A stretch of 64,000 nucleotides of DNA from Acidovorax sp. A1169 (GTDB taxonomy: Bacteria; Pseudomonadota; Gammaproteobacteria; Burkholderiales; Burkholderiaceae_C), in contig NZ_JAUZDX010000002.1 in the NCBI RefSeq assembly GCF_030704685.1, positions 372,001 to 436,000 of the forward strand, given 5' to 3'. Position numbers and translations under genes: made by a program. This document shows, piece by piece, positions 8,843 through 17,738 of the stretch. The notes beneath the pieces are model-generated. The model did not search any database. It saw nothing but the letters and a program-made list of their open reading frames with translations, and had not been told where the DNA came from. Each line of letters begins with the position of its first letter. Position 1 is the first letter of the stretch.

Positions 8843-8957
8843 GCGCAAGGCCGCCTGGCGGCAAGGTGGCTGCGGCTCCCGCGCCGCCGTTGCCCTGCCC
8901 AGGCAGGCGCGGTTCTTCATCAAGGCGAGTGTGCGTGCTGGCGGTGCGCCAGCGCGC

Positions 8958-9374
8958 TCAAGGGGTGCCGTACACGGGAGGGAGGGCGTCGGGGGCGGGG
9001 TGTACGCTGCCATGCTCTATGCAGTAGTCCACCAGGGCATCGATTTCGTTGGATTTGTCGAACACCGCATCCACGCCCAATTGGGCGCAGCGCATGCGGA
9101 TGTCGGGGGTGGCATAGTTGCTCAGCACCACCATCTTCTGGTGCGGCCTGCGGTCGCGGCAGGCGGCCAGCACGCCCAAGCCACTGCCCTGGCGCAGGAA
9201 CAGGTCGACGATGGCCAGGTCCCACTGCTCCTGGTGGCCGGTGAGCCAGCCCTTGCCCTCGTCTTCGGTCTCCGCCACTCCCACCGCCTCGACGGATGCC
9301 AGTTCTTCCAGAGTACCGATGAGGTTCTCGCGGATGGTGGCATTGTCTTCAACGATGTACGTGCGGAGTTTCAC
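8958..9374 (-). CDS. Single-domain response regulator (receiver only, GTG start)
   Basis: This 138-residue protein is a stand-alone receiver. It has the acidic ED at residues 9-10, phospho-acceptor Asp57 in LAIVDLFLRQGSG, a conserved Ser in VVLSNYA, and a Lys in VFDKSNE. About 15 residues follow the receiver with no output domain. The start is GTG at 9374. It faces the LuxR-type regulator tail-to-tail and lies next to a CHASE3 kinase, so it may be a third member of that phosphorelay, for example a phosphate sink. That link is inferred from position only. Confidence 0.85.
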   Translation of the reverse strand: MKLRTYIVEDNATIRENLIGTLEELASVEAVGVAETEDEGKGWLTGHQEQWDLAIVDLFLRQGSGLGVLAACRDRRPHQKMVVLSNYATPDIRMRCAQLGVDAVFDKSNEIDALVDYCIEHGSVHPAPDALPPVYGTP

Positions 9375-9485
9375 TACGGATCCAGGTGACGGTCGGTGCA
9401 GCCAGACGATGGCCTGGTTCTGAATTTAACCGAAGTGCCTCTGCCATTCTGACAGCGGCTGCACGCAGGCCATGTAGGAGCGCTC

Positions 9486-10235
9486 CTACGGTGACGCGCA
9501 CACAACACATCCAGGCGCGCGCTCCACGTGCATGGTGCTCCATTCCATCGAGCGGCCGTCCAGCATCATCAGCCGCCCGGCCAGCGTGGTGCCCACCCCG
9601 GTGATCAGTTTCAGTGCCTCGGCCGCCTGCATCGTCCCGATGATGCCCACCAGGGGTGCGAACACCCCCATGAGCGCGCAGCTGACCTCCTCGAACTGTG
9701 CGTCCGGCGGGAAGATGCAGGCGTAGCAGGGTGCCTTGCCGTTGCGCGGGTCGATCACCGTGATCTGCCCGTCGAAGCGGATCGCCGCCCCCGCCACCAG
9801 CGGCACGCCATGGCGCACGCAGGCTGCGTTGACCGCATGGCGGGTGGCGTAGTTGTCGCTGCAGTCCAGCACCACGCTGGCGCCGGGCAGCAGTTCGTCC
9901 AGCAGGGCCGCATCGGCGCGGGCCTCGATGGCATGGACCTGGACTTCGGGGTTGATGGCTGCCACCGCCTGCGCGGCCGACTGCACCTTGGGCGTGCCCA
10001 CGCGCGCCGTGGTGTGGGCGATCTGGCGCTGCAGGTTGGTCAGGTCCACCGTATCATCGTCCACCAGCGTGATGCGGCCCACGCCGGCGGAGCCCAGGTA
10101 CAGCGCTGCGGGCGAGCCCAGGCCCCCGGCGCCGATGATGACGGCATGGGCGGCCAGCACGCGCTCTTGCCCCTCGATGCCGATCTCGTCAAGCAGGATG
10201 TGGCGCGAATAGCGCAGGAGTTGGTCGTCGGTCAT
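9486..10235 (-). CDS. moeB: MoeB/ThiF-family adenylyltransferase
   Basis: The 249-residue E1-like enzyme activates the C-terminal Gly of a small sulfur carrier (MoaD or ThiS) by adenylation, for molybdopterin or thiazole synthesis. The nucleotide loop GAGGLGSPAALYLGSAGVG lies at about residues 36-54, followed by DDDTVDLTNLQRQ. Zinc-binding cysteine pairs CYAC and CVVC are both present. MoeB and ThiF cannot be separated with certainty from sequence alone; no rhodanese tail is fused. A terminator separates it from ctpA upstream on the same strand, so it probably has its own promoter in the 138-bp gap. Confidence 0.88.
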   Translation of the reverse strand: MTDDQLLRYSRHILLDEIGIEGQERVLAAHAVIIGAGGLGSPAALYLGSAGVGRITLVDDDTVDLTNLQRQIAHTTARVGTPKVQSAAQAVAAINPEVQVHAIEARADAALLDELLPGASVVLDCSDNYATRHAVNAACVRHGVPLVAGAAIRFDGQITVIDPRNGKAPCYACIFPPDAQFEEVSCALMGVFAPLVGIIGTMQAAEALKLITGVGTTLAGRLMMLDGRSMEWSTMHVERAPGCVVCASP

Positions 10236-10305
10236 GGGCTGGCGCGGTGCGGCGGGTGGGGTTGCGATTGTGCGGGAGCTGGGGCCGGCAGCGCAGGCAG
10301 GGCGT

Positions 10306-10339
10306 GAAAAAGGCCGGATTCCCTGGGAAATCCGGCCTT
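10306..10339 (-). terminator. Rho-independent terminator of ctpA
   Basis: On the minus strand AAGGCCGGATT pairs with AATCCGGCCTT around an 8-base loop and is followed by a short T run. It lies 35 bases past the ctpA stop and ahead of moeB, so the two genes are probably separate transcripts. Confidence 0.85.
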
Positions 10340-10373
10340 GGGGGCTGGGCGCTGAGCGTTTGCCTCAGGGGGC

Positions 10374-11810
10374 TCAGTTTTCCTTCTTGTCTTCCTTGCG
10401 CTCGGTCAGTGTCTTGCTGACCAGCACGGGACGGCCCTTGAGCTGGTTCAGGGCCTGCACCAGCTGAAAGTCCTTGTCGGTGCCGAATTCGGGCGCCTTG
10501 CGGTCGGCGGCCGGCTTCTTGGCCTCTTCTTCCAGGCGTTTGCGGGCTTCCTCGCGGGCCTTTTCACGGGCGGCGTCCTTCTTTTCCTCGCCCTGGCCGC
10601 TGCCCAGGTGCTTGTCCAGGTCGGCCTCGCGCATGCGCAGGGCGGCGAACACGTTGCCTTCTTCGGACTCGTCGATCATCACGTCGGGCACGATGCCCTT
10701 GGCCTGGATCGACTTGCCGCTCGGGGTGTAGTAGCGCGCCGTGGTCAGCTTGATGCCCGTGTCCGGGCCCAGGGGGCGTACGGTTTGCACCGAGCCCTTG
10801 CCGAAGGTCTGGCTGCCCATGATGGTGGCCCGCTTGTGGTCCTGCAGCGCGCCGGCCACGATTTCGCTGGCCGAGGCCGAGCCTTCATTCACCAGCACCA
10901 CCATGGGCACCGACTTGATGGAGGCGGGCAGGCGGCGCAGGGGATCGCCGCCGCTGCGGCGCTGGTAGTACTCGGGTGCTGCCTTGTAGGTGGACTTGCT
11001 CTCTGCCAACTGGCCGTTGGTGGTGACCACCGTGACGTTCTCGGGCAGGAAGGCGGCGGAGATGGCCACAGCCGCATCGAGCAGGCCACCCGGGTCGTTG
11101 CGCAGGTCCAGCACCAGGCCCTTGATGTTGGGGTCCTGCTTGTACATCTCTTCCATCTTGCGCACGAAGTCGTCGACCGTGCGTTCCTGGAATTGCGACA
11201 GGCGGATCCAGGCGTAGCCGGGCTCGATCACCTTGCCCTTGACGGACTGGGTCTTGATCTCTTCGCGCGTGATGGTCACCGGGAAGGTGCGGCTCTCGTC
11301 CTTGCGGAAGATGGTGAGCGTGACCTTGGTGTTGGGCTCGCCGCGCATGCGCTTGACGGCGTCGTTGAGCGCCAGGCCCTTCACGGCCGTTTCATCGATC
11401 TGGGTGATCAGGTCGTTGGGCTTGAGGCCGGCGCGGAACGCGGGCGAGCCTTCGATGGGGGAGACCACCTTGATCAGCCCGTCTTCCTGCGTGATCTCGA
11501 TGCCCACGCCGACGAAGCGGCCCGACGTGCCTTCGCGGAATTCCTTGAAGGACTTCTTGTCGAAATACTGGGAGTGCGGGTCCAGGCTGGCCACCATGCC
11601 GGAGATGGCATCGGTGATGAGCTTCTTGTCGTCCACCGGCTCGACATAGTCGGTCTTGACCAGGCCGAACACGGCCGACAGCTGCTGGATTTCTTCCAGA
11701 GGCAGGGGGGTCATGGCGCCGCGCGCGACGGTCTGCAATGACACCGTGGTGAGCGCTCCGGCCACCACACCTACCGATACCCATCCTGCAATTTTGAGTT
11801 TTTGGCCCAT
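10374..11810 (-). CDS. ctpA: S41 family carboxyl-terminal processing peptidase
   Basis: The 478-residue protease has an N-terminal signal/anchor (about 7-28) and a PDZ domain (about 90-175) that recognises substrate C-termini. The serine/lysine peptidase core reads LDLRNDPGGLLD. Alignment by eye to Prc puts the nucleophile at Ser313 in NEGSASASEI and the general base at Lys338 in TFGKGS. The C-terminal 100 residues are charged and rich in Glu/Lys/Arg, probably flexible. It acts in the periplasm on envelope proteins. The gene follows gpmA by 128 bp on the same strand and is closed by its own terminator. The symbol is by family, not proven orthology. Confidence 0.9.
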   Translation of the reverse strand: MGQKLKIAGWVSVGVVAGALTTVSLQTVARGAMTPLPLEEIQQLSAVFGLVKTDYVEPVDDKKLITDAISGMVASLDPHSQYFDKKSFKEFREGTSGRFVGVGIEITQEDGLIKVVSPIEGSPAFRAGLKPNDLITQIDETAVKGLALNDAVKRMRGEPNTKVTLTIFRKDESRTFPVTITREEIKTQSVKGKVIEPGYAWIRLSQFQERTVDDFVRKMEEMYKQDPNIKGLVLDLRNDPGGLLDAAVAISAAFLPENVTVVTTNGQLAESKSTYKAAPEYYQRRSGGDPLRRLPASIKSVPMVVLVNEGSASASEIVAGALQDHKRATIMGSQTFGKGSVQTVRPLGPDTGIKLTTARYYTPSGKSIQAKGIVPDVMIDESEEGNVFAALRMREADLDKHLGSGQGEEKKDAAREKAREEARKRLEEEAKKPAADRKAPEFGTDKDFQLVQALNQLKGRPVLVSKTLTERKEDKKEN

Positions 11811-11938
11811 AGAACACCTTTTGCCGCGTCAATATACACCTTGGAAGGGCCAAACCCGCCGCAGTTCCGCGCCGGGACTCGCTTTCGGGCGTTTTAAGGG
11901 TTTTATCAGCGGGCTTTACACCCGCTTCACGCCCTTTG

Positions 11939-12682
11939 TTACGCCTTGCCTTGCGAAGCGACTGCCGCAGCGGCCTTGGCCGCCGCTTCAGCGTCACCCA
12001 GATAGTAGTGGCGGATGGGCTTGAGGTCGGCGTCGAGCTCGTATACCAGTGGAATCCCGTTGGGAATGTTCAGGCCCACGATGGCATCGTCCGAGATGTT
12101 GTCCAGGTACTTGACCAGGGCGCGGATCGAGTTGCCGTGCGCCGCCACCACCACGCGCTTGCCACCCTGGATGGCCGGGGCGATGGATTCGCTCCAGAAG
12201 GGCAGCACGCGGGCCACGGTGTCCTTGAGGCATTCGGTCAGCGGCACCTGGCCGGCGTCCAGCCGCGCGTAGCGCACGTCGCTGCGCTCGCTGCGCGGGT
12301 CCGTGACTTCCAGTGCTGGTGGGGGGGTGTCGTAGCTGCGGCGCCATACCAGCACCTGCGCGTCGCCGTACTGCTTGGCCATGTCGGCCTTGTTCAGGCC
12401 CTGCAGTGCGCCGTAGTGGCGCTCGTTCAGGCGCCAGCTGTGCACCACGGGCAGCCAGGTGCGGTCCATTTCATCGAGCGTGTGCCACAGTGTGCGGGTG
12501 GCGCGCTTGAGCACGCTGGTGTAGGCCACGTCGAACTCGTACCCCTCGGCCTTGAGCAGGCGCCCGGCGTTCTTGGCCTGGTCCACGCCGGTGGGGGTCA
12601 GATCCACGTCGGTCCAGCCGGTGAAGCGGTTTTCAAGGTTCCAGGTGGATTCGCCGTGGCGGATCAGTACGAGTTTGTGCAT
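11939..12682 (-). CDS. gpmA: 2,3-bisphosphoglycerate-dependent phosphoglycerate mutase
   Basis: GpmA interconverts 3- and 2-phosphoglycerate in glycolysis and gluconeogenesis. The 247-residue protein has the phosphohistidine motif [10 protein letters not shown] with His9, the ERHYGALQG stretch, and the second catalytic histidine in [12 protein letters not shown]. Length matches the cofactor-dependent family (about 230-250). The C-terminal tail is Ala-rich. A rhodanese gene is divergent from it with a gap of only 72 bp, which must hold both promoters. Confidence 0.95.
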   Translation of the reverse strand: MHKLVLIRHGESTWNLENRFTGWTDVDLTPTGVDQAKNAGRLLKAEGYEFDVAYTSVLKRATRTLWHTLDEMDRTWLPVVHSWRLNERHYGALQGLNKADMAKQYGDAQVLVWRRSYDTPPPALEVTDPRSERSDVRYARLDAGQVPLTECLKDTVARVLPFWSESIAPAIQGGKRVVVAAHGNSIRALVKYLDNISDDAIVGLNIPNGIPLVYELDADLKPIRHYYLGDAEAAAKAAAAVASQGKA

Positions 12683-12754
12683 GGTTTCCCTTGGAGCAGC
12701 GGGTCAAAACCATACATTCTAAAATTGCGCTGTTCGCCAACCCAAGGAATCCCC

Positions 12755-13162
12755 GTGAAATTCATTATCGACAACTGGTATCTGTTCTTCGTTGCACTGG
12801 CTTCGGGCGGCATGCTGATGTGGCCTTTGCTCAAGAACGCCAGTAGTGGCACGCTTTCGCCCGCTGGGGCCGTGCAGCTCATCAACCGCGAAAAGGCCGT
12901 CGTCATCGACGTCTGCGAGACCGAGGAATTCGCGGCCGGCCACGTGGGTGGTGCCAAGAATGTCCCCCTGAACCAGCTTGAGGAGCGCCTGCCCACCATG
13001 GTGAAGAACAAGGCCCTGCCCCTGGTGCTGGTATGCGCTACGGGTGCGCGCGCCAACCGCGCCGTGGGCGTCGCCAAGAAGCTCGGCTACGAGAACGTGC
13101 AGGCGCTGGCCGGAGGCCTCAAGGCCTGGCGCGAAGCCAGCATGCCGGTTGAAAAGGCCTGA
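12755..13162 (+). CDS. Rhodanese-like domain protein, membrane-anchored (GTG start)
   Basis: A 135-residue protein with a short N-terminal hydrophobic helix (WYLFFVALASGGMLMWPLL) and one rhodanese domain carrying the active-site loop VCATGARANR, where Cys is the persulfide carrier. DVCETEEFAAGHVGGAKNVP is the conserved entry motif. The GTG at 12755 is chosen because AAGGA precedes it and the family N-terminus starts there. It is followed 69 bp later by grxC and then secB, an order common in betaproteobacteria. The physiological sulfur acceptor is unknown. Confidence 0.88.
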   Translation: MKFIIDNWYLFFVALASGGMLMWPLLKNASSGTLSPAGAVQLINREKAVVIDVCETEEFAAGHVGGAKNVPLNQLEERLPTMVKNKALPLVLVCATGARANRAVGVAKKLGYENVQALAGGLKAWREASMPVEKA

Positions 13163-13231
13163 GATACCCATAGATGAAAGGGGCAGGCGCTTGGCGCCTA
13201 CCCCGCCGCCACTCTACGAAAGATGCCCGCC

Positions 13232-13492
13232 ATGCAACCCGTGAAGATGTACACCACCGCCGTCTGCCCCTACTGCATCCGTGCCAAGCAGATCCTCAAG
13301 TCCAAGGGCGTGGAGCAGATCGAGGAGATCCGCATCGACACCGACCCCGCCGCCCGCAACACCATGATGGAGATCACCGGGCGCCGTACCGTGCCCCAGA
13401 TCTTCATCGGCGACACCCATGTCGGCGGGCACGACGACCTGGTAGCGCTGGACGGCCGTGGCGGCCTGATGCCGCTGCTCGGAGTCCAGTGA
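13232..13492 (+). CDS. grxC: Glutaredoxin 3
   Basis: The 86-residue thiol-disulfide oxidoreductase has the CPYC active site close to its N-terminus (MQPVKMYTTAVCPYC), the cis-Pro segment RTVPQIFIGD and the glutathione-binding GGHDDL. It reduces disulfides with glutathione in the cytoplasm. Two in-frame ATGs nine bases apart are possible; 13232 is preferred because GAAAGA stands at suitable spacing. Located between the rhodanese gene and secB on the same strand. Confidence 0.93.
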   Translation: MQPVKMYTTAVCPYCIRAKQILKSKGVEQIEEIRIDTDPAARNTMMEITGRRTVPQIFIGDTHVGGHDDLVALDGRGGLMPLLGVQ

Positions 13493-13617
13493 TCGCGTAA
13501 GCCCGTCTTCGGGCGCTGCATAATGCAGCCCCATGTGCCCGCTGCGGGAGCTCTTCCCCGGCGGGTTTCGTTTTGTCACCCGCTCGTTGTTCGAGCACAA
13601 GAAGAGACCTGTCAACC

Positions 13618-14076
13618 ATGGCCGACCAAGAAAATCCCGTTTTCCAGATCCAGCGCGTCTACCTCAAGGACATGTCGCTCGAGCAACCGAACTCGCCGGG
13701 CATCCTGCTGGAACAGGAACAACCCAGCGTGGACATCCAGCTGGGCGTGGAAGCCACTCCCGTGGCCGAAGGTATCTTCGAAGTGGCCGTGACCGCAACG
13801 GTGCAGACCAAGGTCAAGGACAAGACCGTGTTCCTGGTCGAAGCCAAGCAGGCCGGCATCTTCGAGATCCGCAACATCCCTGAAGACCAGATGGGCGCCA
13901 TCATGGGCATCGCCTGCCCGCAGATCGTCTACCCCTACCTGCGCGGCAACGTGGCCGACCTGATCAACCGCGCCGGCTTCCCGCCCGTGCACCTGGCCGA
14001 AATCAACTTCCAGGCCATGTTCGAGCAGCAACAGGCTGCGGCTGCGGGCAATCCGTCGCCCATCATCACGCAGTAA
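13618..14076 (+). CDS. secB: Protein-export chaperone SecB
   Basis: SecB is a homotetrameric cytoplasmic chaperone that keeps presecretory proteins unfolded and delivers them to SecA. The 152-residue product has the family's [19 protein letters not shown] start, the [14 protein letters not shown] stretch, and the highly conserved [32 protein letters not shown], given here only by its key parts. The ATG at 13618 follows AAGAGA. It lies 125 bp after grxC and 49 bp before gpsA. Confidence 0.96.
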   Translation: MADQENPVFQIQRVYLKDMSLEQPNSPGILLEQEQPSVDIQLGVEATPVAEGIFEVAVTATVQTKVKDKTVFLVEAKQAGIFEIRNIPEDQMGAIMGIACPQIVYPYLRGNVADLINRAGFPPVHLAEINFQAMFEQQQAAAAGNPSPIITQ

Positions 14077-14125
14077 GCGTGGTCTGCGGGGACGCAGCAT
14101 GCCGTCCCCGCCGTCTCATTCCCCT

Positions 14126-15136
14126 ATGAAAATCCTTGTTCTGGGCGCAGGCGCCTGGGGCTCTGCCGTGGCCATGGGCGCCGCGCAGCACCCCGCAGGC
14201 CATGCCGTCACGCTGTGGGCGCGCGACGCCGGGCAACTGGCCGGCATGCAGGCGGGCCGCGAGAATGCGCGCTACCTTCCCGGCATGGCTTTCCCGCCCA
14301 CGCTGGCGCTGGCCGGCGGAGACTTTACTGCGCTTGCGGGCGCGGCCGATCTGGTCATCGTGGCCACGCCCATGTCGGCCCTGCGCGGCATGCTGCAGGC
14401 GCTGAGCGACTGCGCGGCACCCGTGGCCTGGCTGTGCAAGGGCTTTGAATCGGTGGCTGGCGACGCGCCTGGCCGTTTCGGCCTGCTGGCCCACGAAGTA
14501 CGGGCCGAGGTCGCACCCCAGCTCAAGGCCGGGGCCCTGAGTGGCCCCAGCTTCGCCCAGGAAGTCGCCCGAGGCCAGCCCACGGCCCTGGTGGCGGCCA
14601 GCGAGCACGCCAGCGTGCGTGATGCCCTTGTGGATGCATTCCACAGCCCCAGCGTGCGCGTCTACGCCAACGAGGACATCGTGGGCGTAGAAGTGGGCGG
14701 GGCGGTGAAAAACGTGCTGTCCATCGCCACCGGCCTGTGCGACGGGCTGGAGCTGGGCTTGAACGCCCGCGCTGCGCTCATCACGCGCGGCCTGGCCGAG
14801 ATGACGCTCCTGGGCCTGGCGCTGGGCGCGCGGGCCGACACCTTCATGGGTCTGTCGGGCCTGGGTGACCTGGTGCTGACTGCCACCGGCGACCTCTCGC
14901 GCAACCGCCGCGTGGGCCTGCTGCTCGCCCAGGGCCAGACCCTGGCGCAGGCCGTGGAATCGCTCGGCCACGTGGCTGAGGGCGTCTACAGCGCGCGCAC
15001 GGTGGCACAGCGCGCCCGATTGCTGGGCGTGGACATGCCCATCACCAATGCCGTGGTGGCCCTGCTCGATGGCCGGCTGCAGCCTGCAGAGGCGGTGGCA
15101 CAGCTGATGGGCCGAGATCCCCGCGATGAGGCCTGA
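14126..15136 (+). CDS. gpsA: NAD(P)-dependent glycerol-3-phosphate dehydrogenase
   Basis: GpsA reduces dihydroxyacetone phosphate to sn-glycerol 3-phosphate, the backbone precursor of phospholipids. The Rossmann loop GAGAWG is at residues 7-12. [20 protein letters not shown] and the catalytic-domain motif [14 protein letters not shown] carry the active-site Lys. The 336-residue length is normal. The ATG at 14126 places the Rossmann strand directly after Met; an in-frame ATG 27 bases upstream is less likely. Its stop codon touches the left end of a 105-bp inverted-end repeat. Confidence 0.95.
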   Translation: MKILVLGAGAWGSAVAMGAAQHPAGHAVTLWARDAGQLAGMQAGRENARYLPGMAFPPTLALAGGDFTALAGAADLVIVATPMSALRGMLQALSDCAAPVAWLCKGFESVAGDAPGRFGLLAHEVRAEVAPQLKAGALSGPSFAQEVARGQPTALVAASEHASVRDALVDAFHSPSVRVYANEDIVGVEVGGAVKNVLSIATGLCDGLELGLNARAALITRGLAEMTLLGLALGARADTFMGLSGLGDLVLTATGDLSRNRRVGLLLAQGQTLAQAVESLGHVAEGVYSARTVAQRARLLGVDMPITNAVVALLDGRLQPAEAVAQLMGRDPRDEA

Positions 15137-15240
15137 TACGGATTTGCCTTCAACCGTCTAACTTCGTTGGTCCGCCTTGCCGTGCTACAGCACTGTCTGC
15201 GGCCTCCCGCCTAGTTATACGATTGAATGCAAATCCGTAT
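15136..15240. repeat. 105-bp intergenic repeat with perfect 12-bp inverted ends (copy A)
   Basis: The element starts ATACGGATTTGC and ends GCAAATCCGTAT, a perfect 12-bp inverted repeat. Inside is the dyad GTGCT-AC-AGCAC within the block CGCCTTGCCGTGCTACAGCA. It lies exactly between the stops of the convergent gpsA and FeeM-like genes. A second copy with the same internal block lies at 36461-36567, in the opposite orientation. Confidence 0.85.
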
Positions 15241-15249
15241 GAGCCCCGA

Positions 15250-15936
15250 TTAACCGCCTGATAGACGGCGCAGCAGCCCCTCCTCGTCATCGGGGTGGAA
15301 GAAATAGGGGTAGAAGCTGCGCTCCTGCGCCGACAGGCCGGGCCTGCCGCCGAACTGGTCGATCAGGCGGCGCCCCTTGTTGCCATCCATGTGCAGCAGT
15401 ACGGCCGGGGCGCCCACGCGCTGGCACAGGCGCGCCGATCCCACCAGGTCGAAGCGCAGCATGCGCATATAGAACGATGCATGGCGCGGGTTCACCTCGA
15501 TCACGATGTCGGTAGCCCGGCGTGCGCGGAAGGCCACGATGAAGGCGATGTGGAAGATGGCGCCCAGCACCTGCTTGGAGCGCACGCCCGGGTCCATGGC
15601 GAGCTTGCCGATCTCGCAGACGCGGGCGCCGCGCCCGCGCATCTCGCCGATGAATTCGGGAAACTGCTCTGCCGCAGCCAGGTCTCCGTCATCGAACCGC
15701 ACGGAGATGGTGCCTGCGGGCTGCCCGTCGATCTGCACCACCAGGCTGCTCAGGTCAAAGTCGTGCGTCAGTGTGGCCTGCATCTTGTAGCCCCGGCTGG
15801 CGTACATGCGCGCCAAAAGGCCCTGGCCCCTGCGCGACAGGCGGATCTTGCAGGTCTTGGTCTCGATGGTGCCCAGGCGGCTCAGGTACTCGCCCGGGTA
15901 CTCGAGTTCGACAATGGTCCGTTCTTCCGCTTGCAT
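15250..15936 (-). CDS. FeeM-like N-acyltransferase (N-acyl amino acid synthase family)
   Basis: The 228-residue protein has the GNAT-like pattern of FeeM N-acyl amino acid synthases and autoinducer synthases. Recognisable parts are an early ISVRFDDGD strand and a central VCEIGKLAMDPGVRSKQVLG (acidic entry, then pantetheine-binding Arg/Ser/Lys). DIVIEVNPRHASFYMRMLRF follows, with a late AP-V-LLHMD. Known relatives link an acyl chain from acyl-ACP to an amino acid. Substrate and product here cannot be read from sequence. Start ATG at 15936 follows AAGGAG. No luxR-type gene or obvious partner adjoins it. Confidence 0.75.
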   Translation of the reverse strand: MQAEERTIVELEYPGEYLSRLGTIETKTCKIRLSRRGQGLLARMYASRGYKMQATLTHDFDLSSLVVQIDGQPAGTISVRFDDGDLAAAEQFPEFIGEMRGRGARVCEIGKLAMDPGVRSKQVLGAIFHIAFIVAFRARRATDIVIEVNPRHASFYMRMLRFDLVGSARLCQRVGAPAVLLHMDGNKGRRLIDQFGGRPGLSAQERSFYPYFFHPDDEEGLLRRLSGG

Positions 15937-16100
15937 GGCAGGCTCCTTGCGGTGTTTCCATGTCCCTTGTCTGACGCGCCGAAAGGGGTGGACCAGGGCA
16001 TGGAAGCAACCAGCCTAGCGGCGACCGAGGCCATCGGCAAACATTAAAAGGCAGGTGGCGATCAGCGGTGAAGCGGCCTGCGCAAACGGTGCCGCGCAGC

Positions 16101-16140
16101 AAAAAAGCCGCATCCGCCTTCAGTAGGCGGATACGGCTTC
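16101..16140 (-). terminator. Rho-independent terminator after the 24-residue peptide gene
   Basis: On the minus strand, AAGCCG-ATCCGCC pairs with GGCGGAT-CGGCTT, one mismatched base apart, and is followed by TTTT. It lies 35 bases past the small-peptide stop and before the FeeM-like gene, which therefore is probably transcribed separately. Confidence 0.85.
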
Positions 16141-16174
16141 TTGCGTTTTGCGCTGCGCCCGTGGGGGCGCGGGA

Positions 16175-16249
16175 TCAAAACACCCCGAACAGCATCAAAA
16201 GCAGGACGAGGGACAGTGGGACGCCGAGCAGCCAGAGAATGATGGGCAT
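16175..16249 (-). CDS. Very small hydrophobic membrane peptide (24 aa)
   Basis: From the ATG at 16249 the minus strand encodes 24 residues starting MPIILWLLGVPLSLVLLL and then MLFGVF, a single transmembrane helix with a central Pro. AGGAG stands six bases before the start, and a strong terminator follows the stop. That makes a complete small transcription unit. I recall similarly sized hydrophobic peptides in proteobacteria, but no function is known to me. Confidence 0.75.
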   Translation of the reverse strand: MPIILWLLGVPLSLVLLLMLFGVF

Positions 16250-16397
16250 GGTGATCTCCTTGGAAACGGGTGGAAGTGGATAAGTGACTTCACTGTATTC
16301 CCGGCCCCTGTCCTCGCCTGTCCTCCAACGCGGCGCCCCTGCGTAGGCCCGAGCCTACCGGCCTTGCAGGGGCCGGCGCCATGCCGCCGCACTGTTG

Positions 16398-17642
16398 TTA
16401 CAGCCCTTCTTCCAGTGCCAGCAGCTCCTGTACCGTCTGGCGCCGGCGGATCAGCCGGGCCTGGCCGGCATCGACCAGCACCTCGGCGATCAGCGGCCGC
16501 GTGTTGTAGTTGGAGGACATGGAGGCCCCGTAAGCGCCCGTGTCGTGGATCACCAGCATGTCGCCCACCTGGGCCGCAGGCAGGTCGCGCGGCAGCACCA
16601 CGCCGCCATCGCCCTGGGTGAACACGTCGCCCGACTCGCACAGCGGGCCAGCCACCACCGTGGGGCGCGCTGCGGCAGTGCTGCCATCGCGGCGCAGCAC
16701 CTGCATGGCGTGGTAGCTGCCGTACATGGAGGGGCGCATCAGTTCGTTGAAGCCCGTGTCCACGAGCACGAAGTGGTTGCTGCCCGCGTTCTTGGTGGCG
16801 CGCACTTCGCCCAGCAGAACCCCCGACTCGGCCACCAGGAAGCGCCCGGGTTCGATCTCCAGGCCCAGCTTGTGGCCGACGATGGCCTCGGCCTGCTGGC
16901 GCGCCGTGTCCCACAGGCCGTGGTAGTGCTGCGTGTCGATCACCGGGTCGCCGCTGCGGTAGGGGATGGACAGGCCGCCGCCGGCCGAGATGGCGTGCAG
17001 GTCGTGTCCGGCCGCATGCGCTGTGCGCACCAGCTCCACCATGGCGCCGCAGACCTCGGCCAGGTGGGCGTAGTCCACGCCCGAGCCGATGTGCATGTGC
17101 AGGCCCGTGAGTTTGAGGCCGTGCTGCTTTATAGCGGCCAGCGCCGCCGGCAGGTCGGTGTGCCAGATGCCGTGCTTGCTGTGCTCGCCGCCGGTGTTGG
17201 TCTTGTTGCTGTGGCCATGGCCGAAGCCGGGGTTGATGCGCAGCCACACGGCGTGGCCCGGCGATGCCTGGCCCAGCTGGTGCAGCATGTCGATGGAGCC
17301 GGCGTTGACCGGCACGCCGTGCTCGACCACGCAGGCCAGCGTGTCGGCATCGAACAGGTCAGCCGTGAACACGATCTCCGAGGGCTCGCCACCCGCCTGG
17401 TAGCCGGCCGCCAGCGCGCGCAGGATCTCGCCGCGCGAGACTGCATCCACCTTCACGCCCTGCTCGCGCATGAGCTTCAGGATGTGGATGTTGGAGCAGG
17501 CCTTCTGCGCGAAGCGCACGGTGTCGAAGTTGGACACCTGGGCGATGCGCTGGCGGATGGTGGCGGCGTCGTACACCCACAGCGGGGTGCCGAACTGGCC
17601 GGCCAGGGACCACAGTTGTTCAGGCGAGAAAGGGTTGGACAT
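16398..17642 (-). CDS. lysA: Diaminopimelate decarboxylase
   Basis: LysA is the PLP enzyme that decarboxylates meso-diaminopimelate to L-lysine. The 414-residue protein has the PLP lysine in FAQKACSN (Lys47), the HMHIGSG and SAGGGLSIPY phosphate-binding segments, EPGRFLV, and the catalytic CESGDVF near the C-terminus. Family members begin close to this start, so the ATG at 17642 is used although the frame stays open far upstream. It is divergent from a LysR regulator with 127 bp between, the classical lysA/lysR arrangement. Confidence 0.95.
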   Translation of the reverse strand: MSNPFSPEQLWSLAGQFGTPLWVYDAATIRQRIAQVSNFDTVRFAQKACSNIHILKLMREQGVKVDAVSRGEILRALAAGYQAGGEPSEIVFTADLFDADTLACVVEHGVPVNAGSIDMLHQLGQASPGHAVWLRINPGFGHGHSNKTNTGGEHSKHGIWHTDLPAALAAIKQHGLKLTGLHMHIGSGVDYAHLAEVCGAMVELVRTAHAAGHDLHAISAGGGLSIPYRSGDPVIDTQHYHGLWDTARQQAEAIVGHKLGLEIEPGRFLVAESGVLLGEVRATKNAGSNHFVLVDTGFNELMRPSMYGSYHAMQVLRRDGSTAAARPTVVAGPLCESGDVFTQGDGGVVLPRDLPAAQVGDMLVIHDTGAYGASMSSNYNTRPLIAEVLVDAGQARLIRRRQTVQELLALEEGL

Positions 17643-17738
17643 GGCGGGCAGTGCTCCAGGCGCAGAAAAAAGAGGATGGTGAACGTCTGGACAGGATGAT
17701 GCCCCGCTGAAGTCATTCAGTCCAATGCCTTGTTTTTT

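Noticed and set aside
11908..11926. Hairpin between gpmA and ctpA as terminator
   Set aside because: The AGCGGG/CCCGCT stem is short and has no T run on either strand.
13501..13514. GCCCG-TCTT-CGGGC hairpin between grxC and secB as terminator
   Set aside because: Only a 5-bp stem and no T run.
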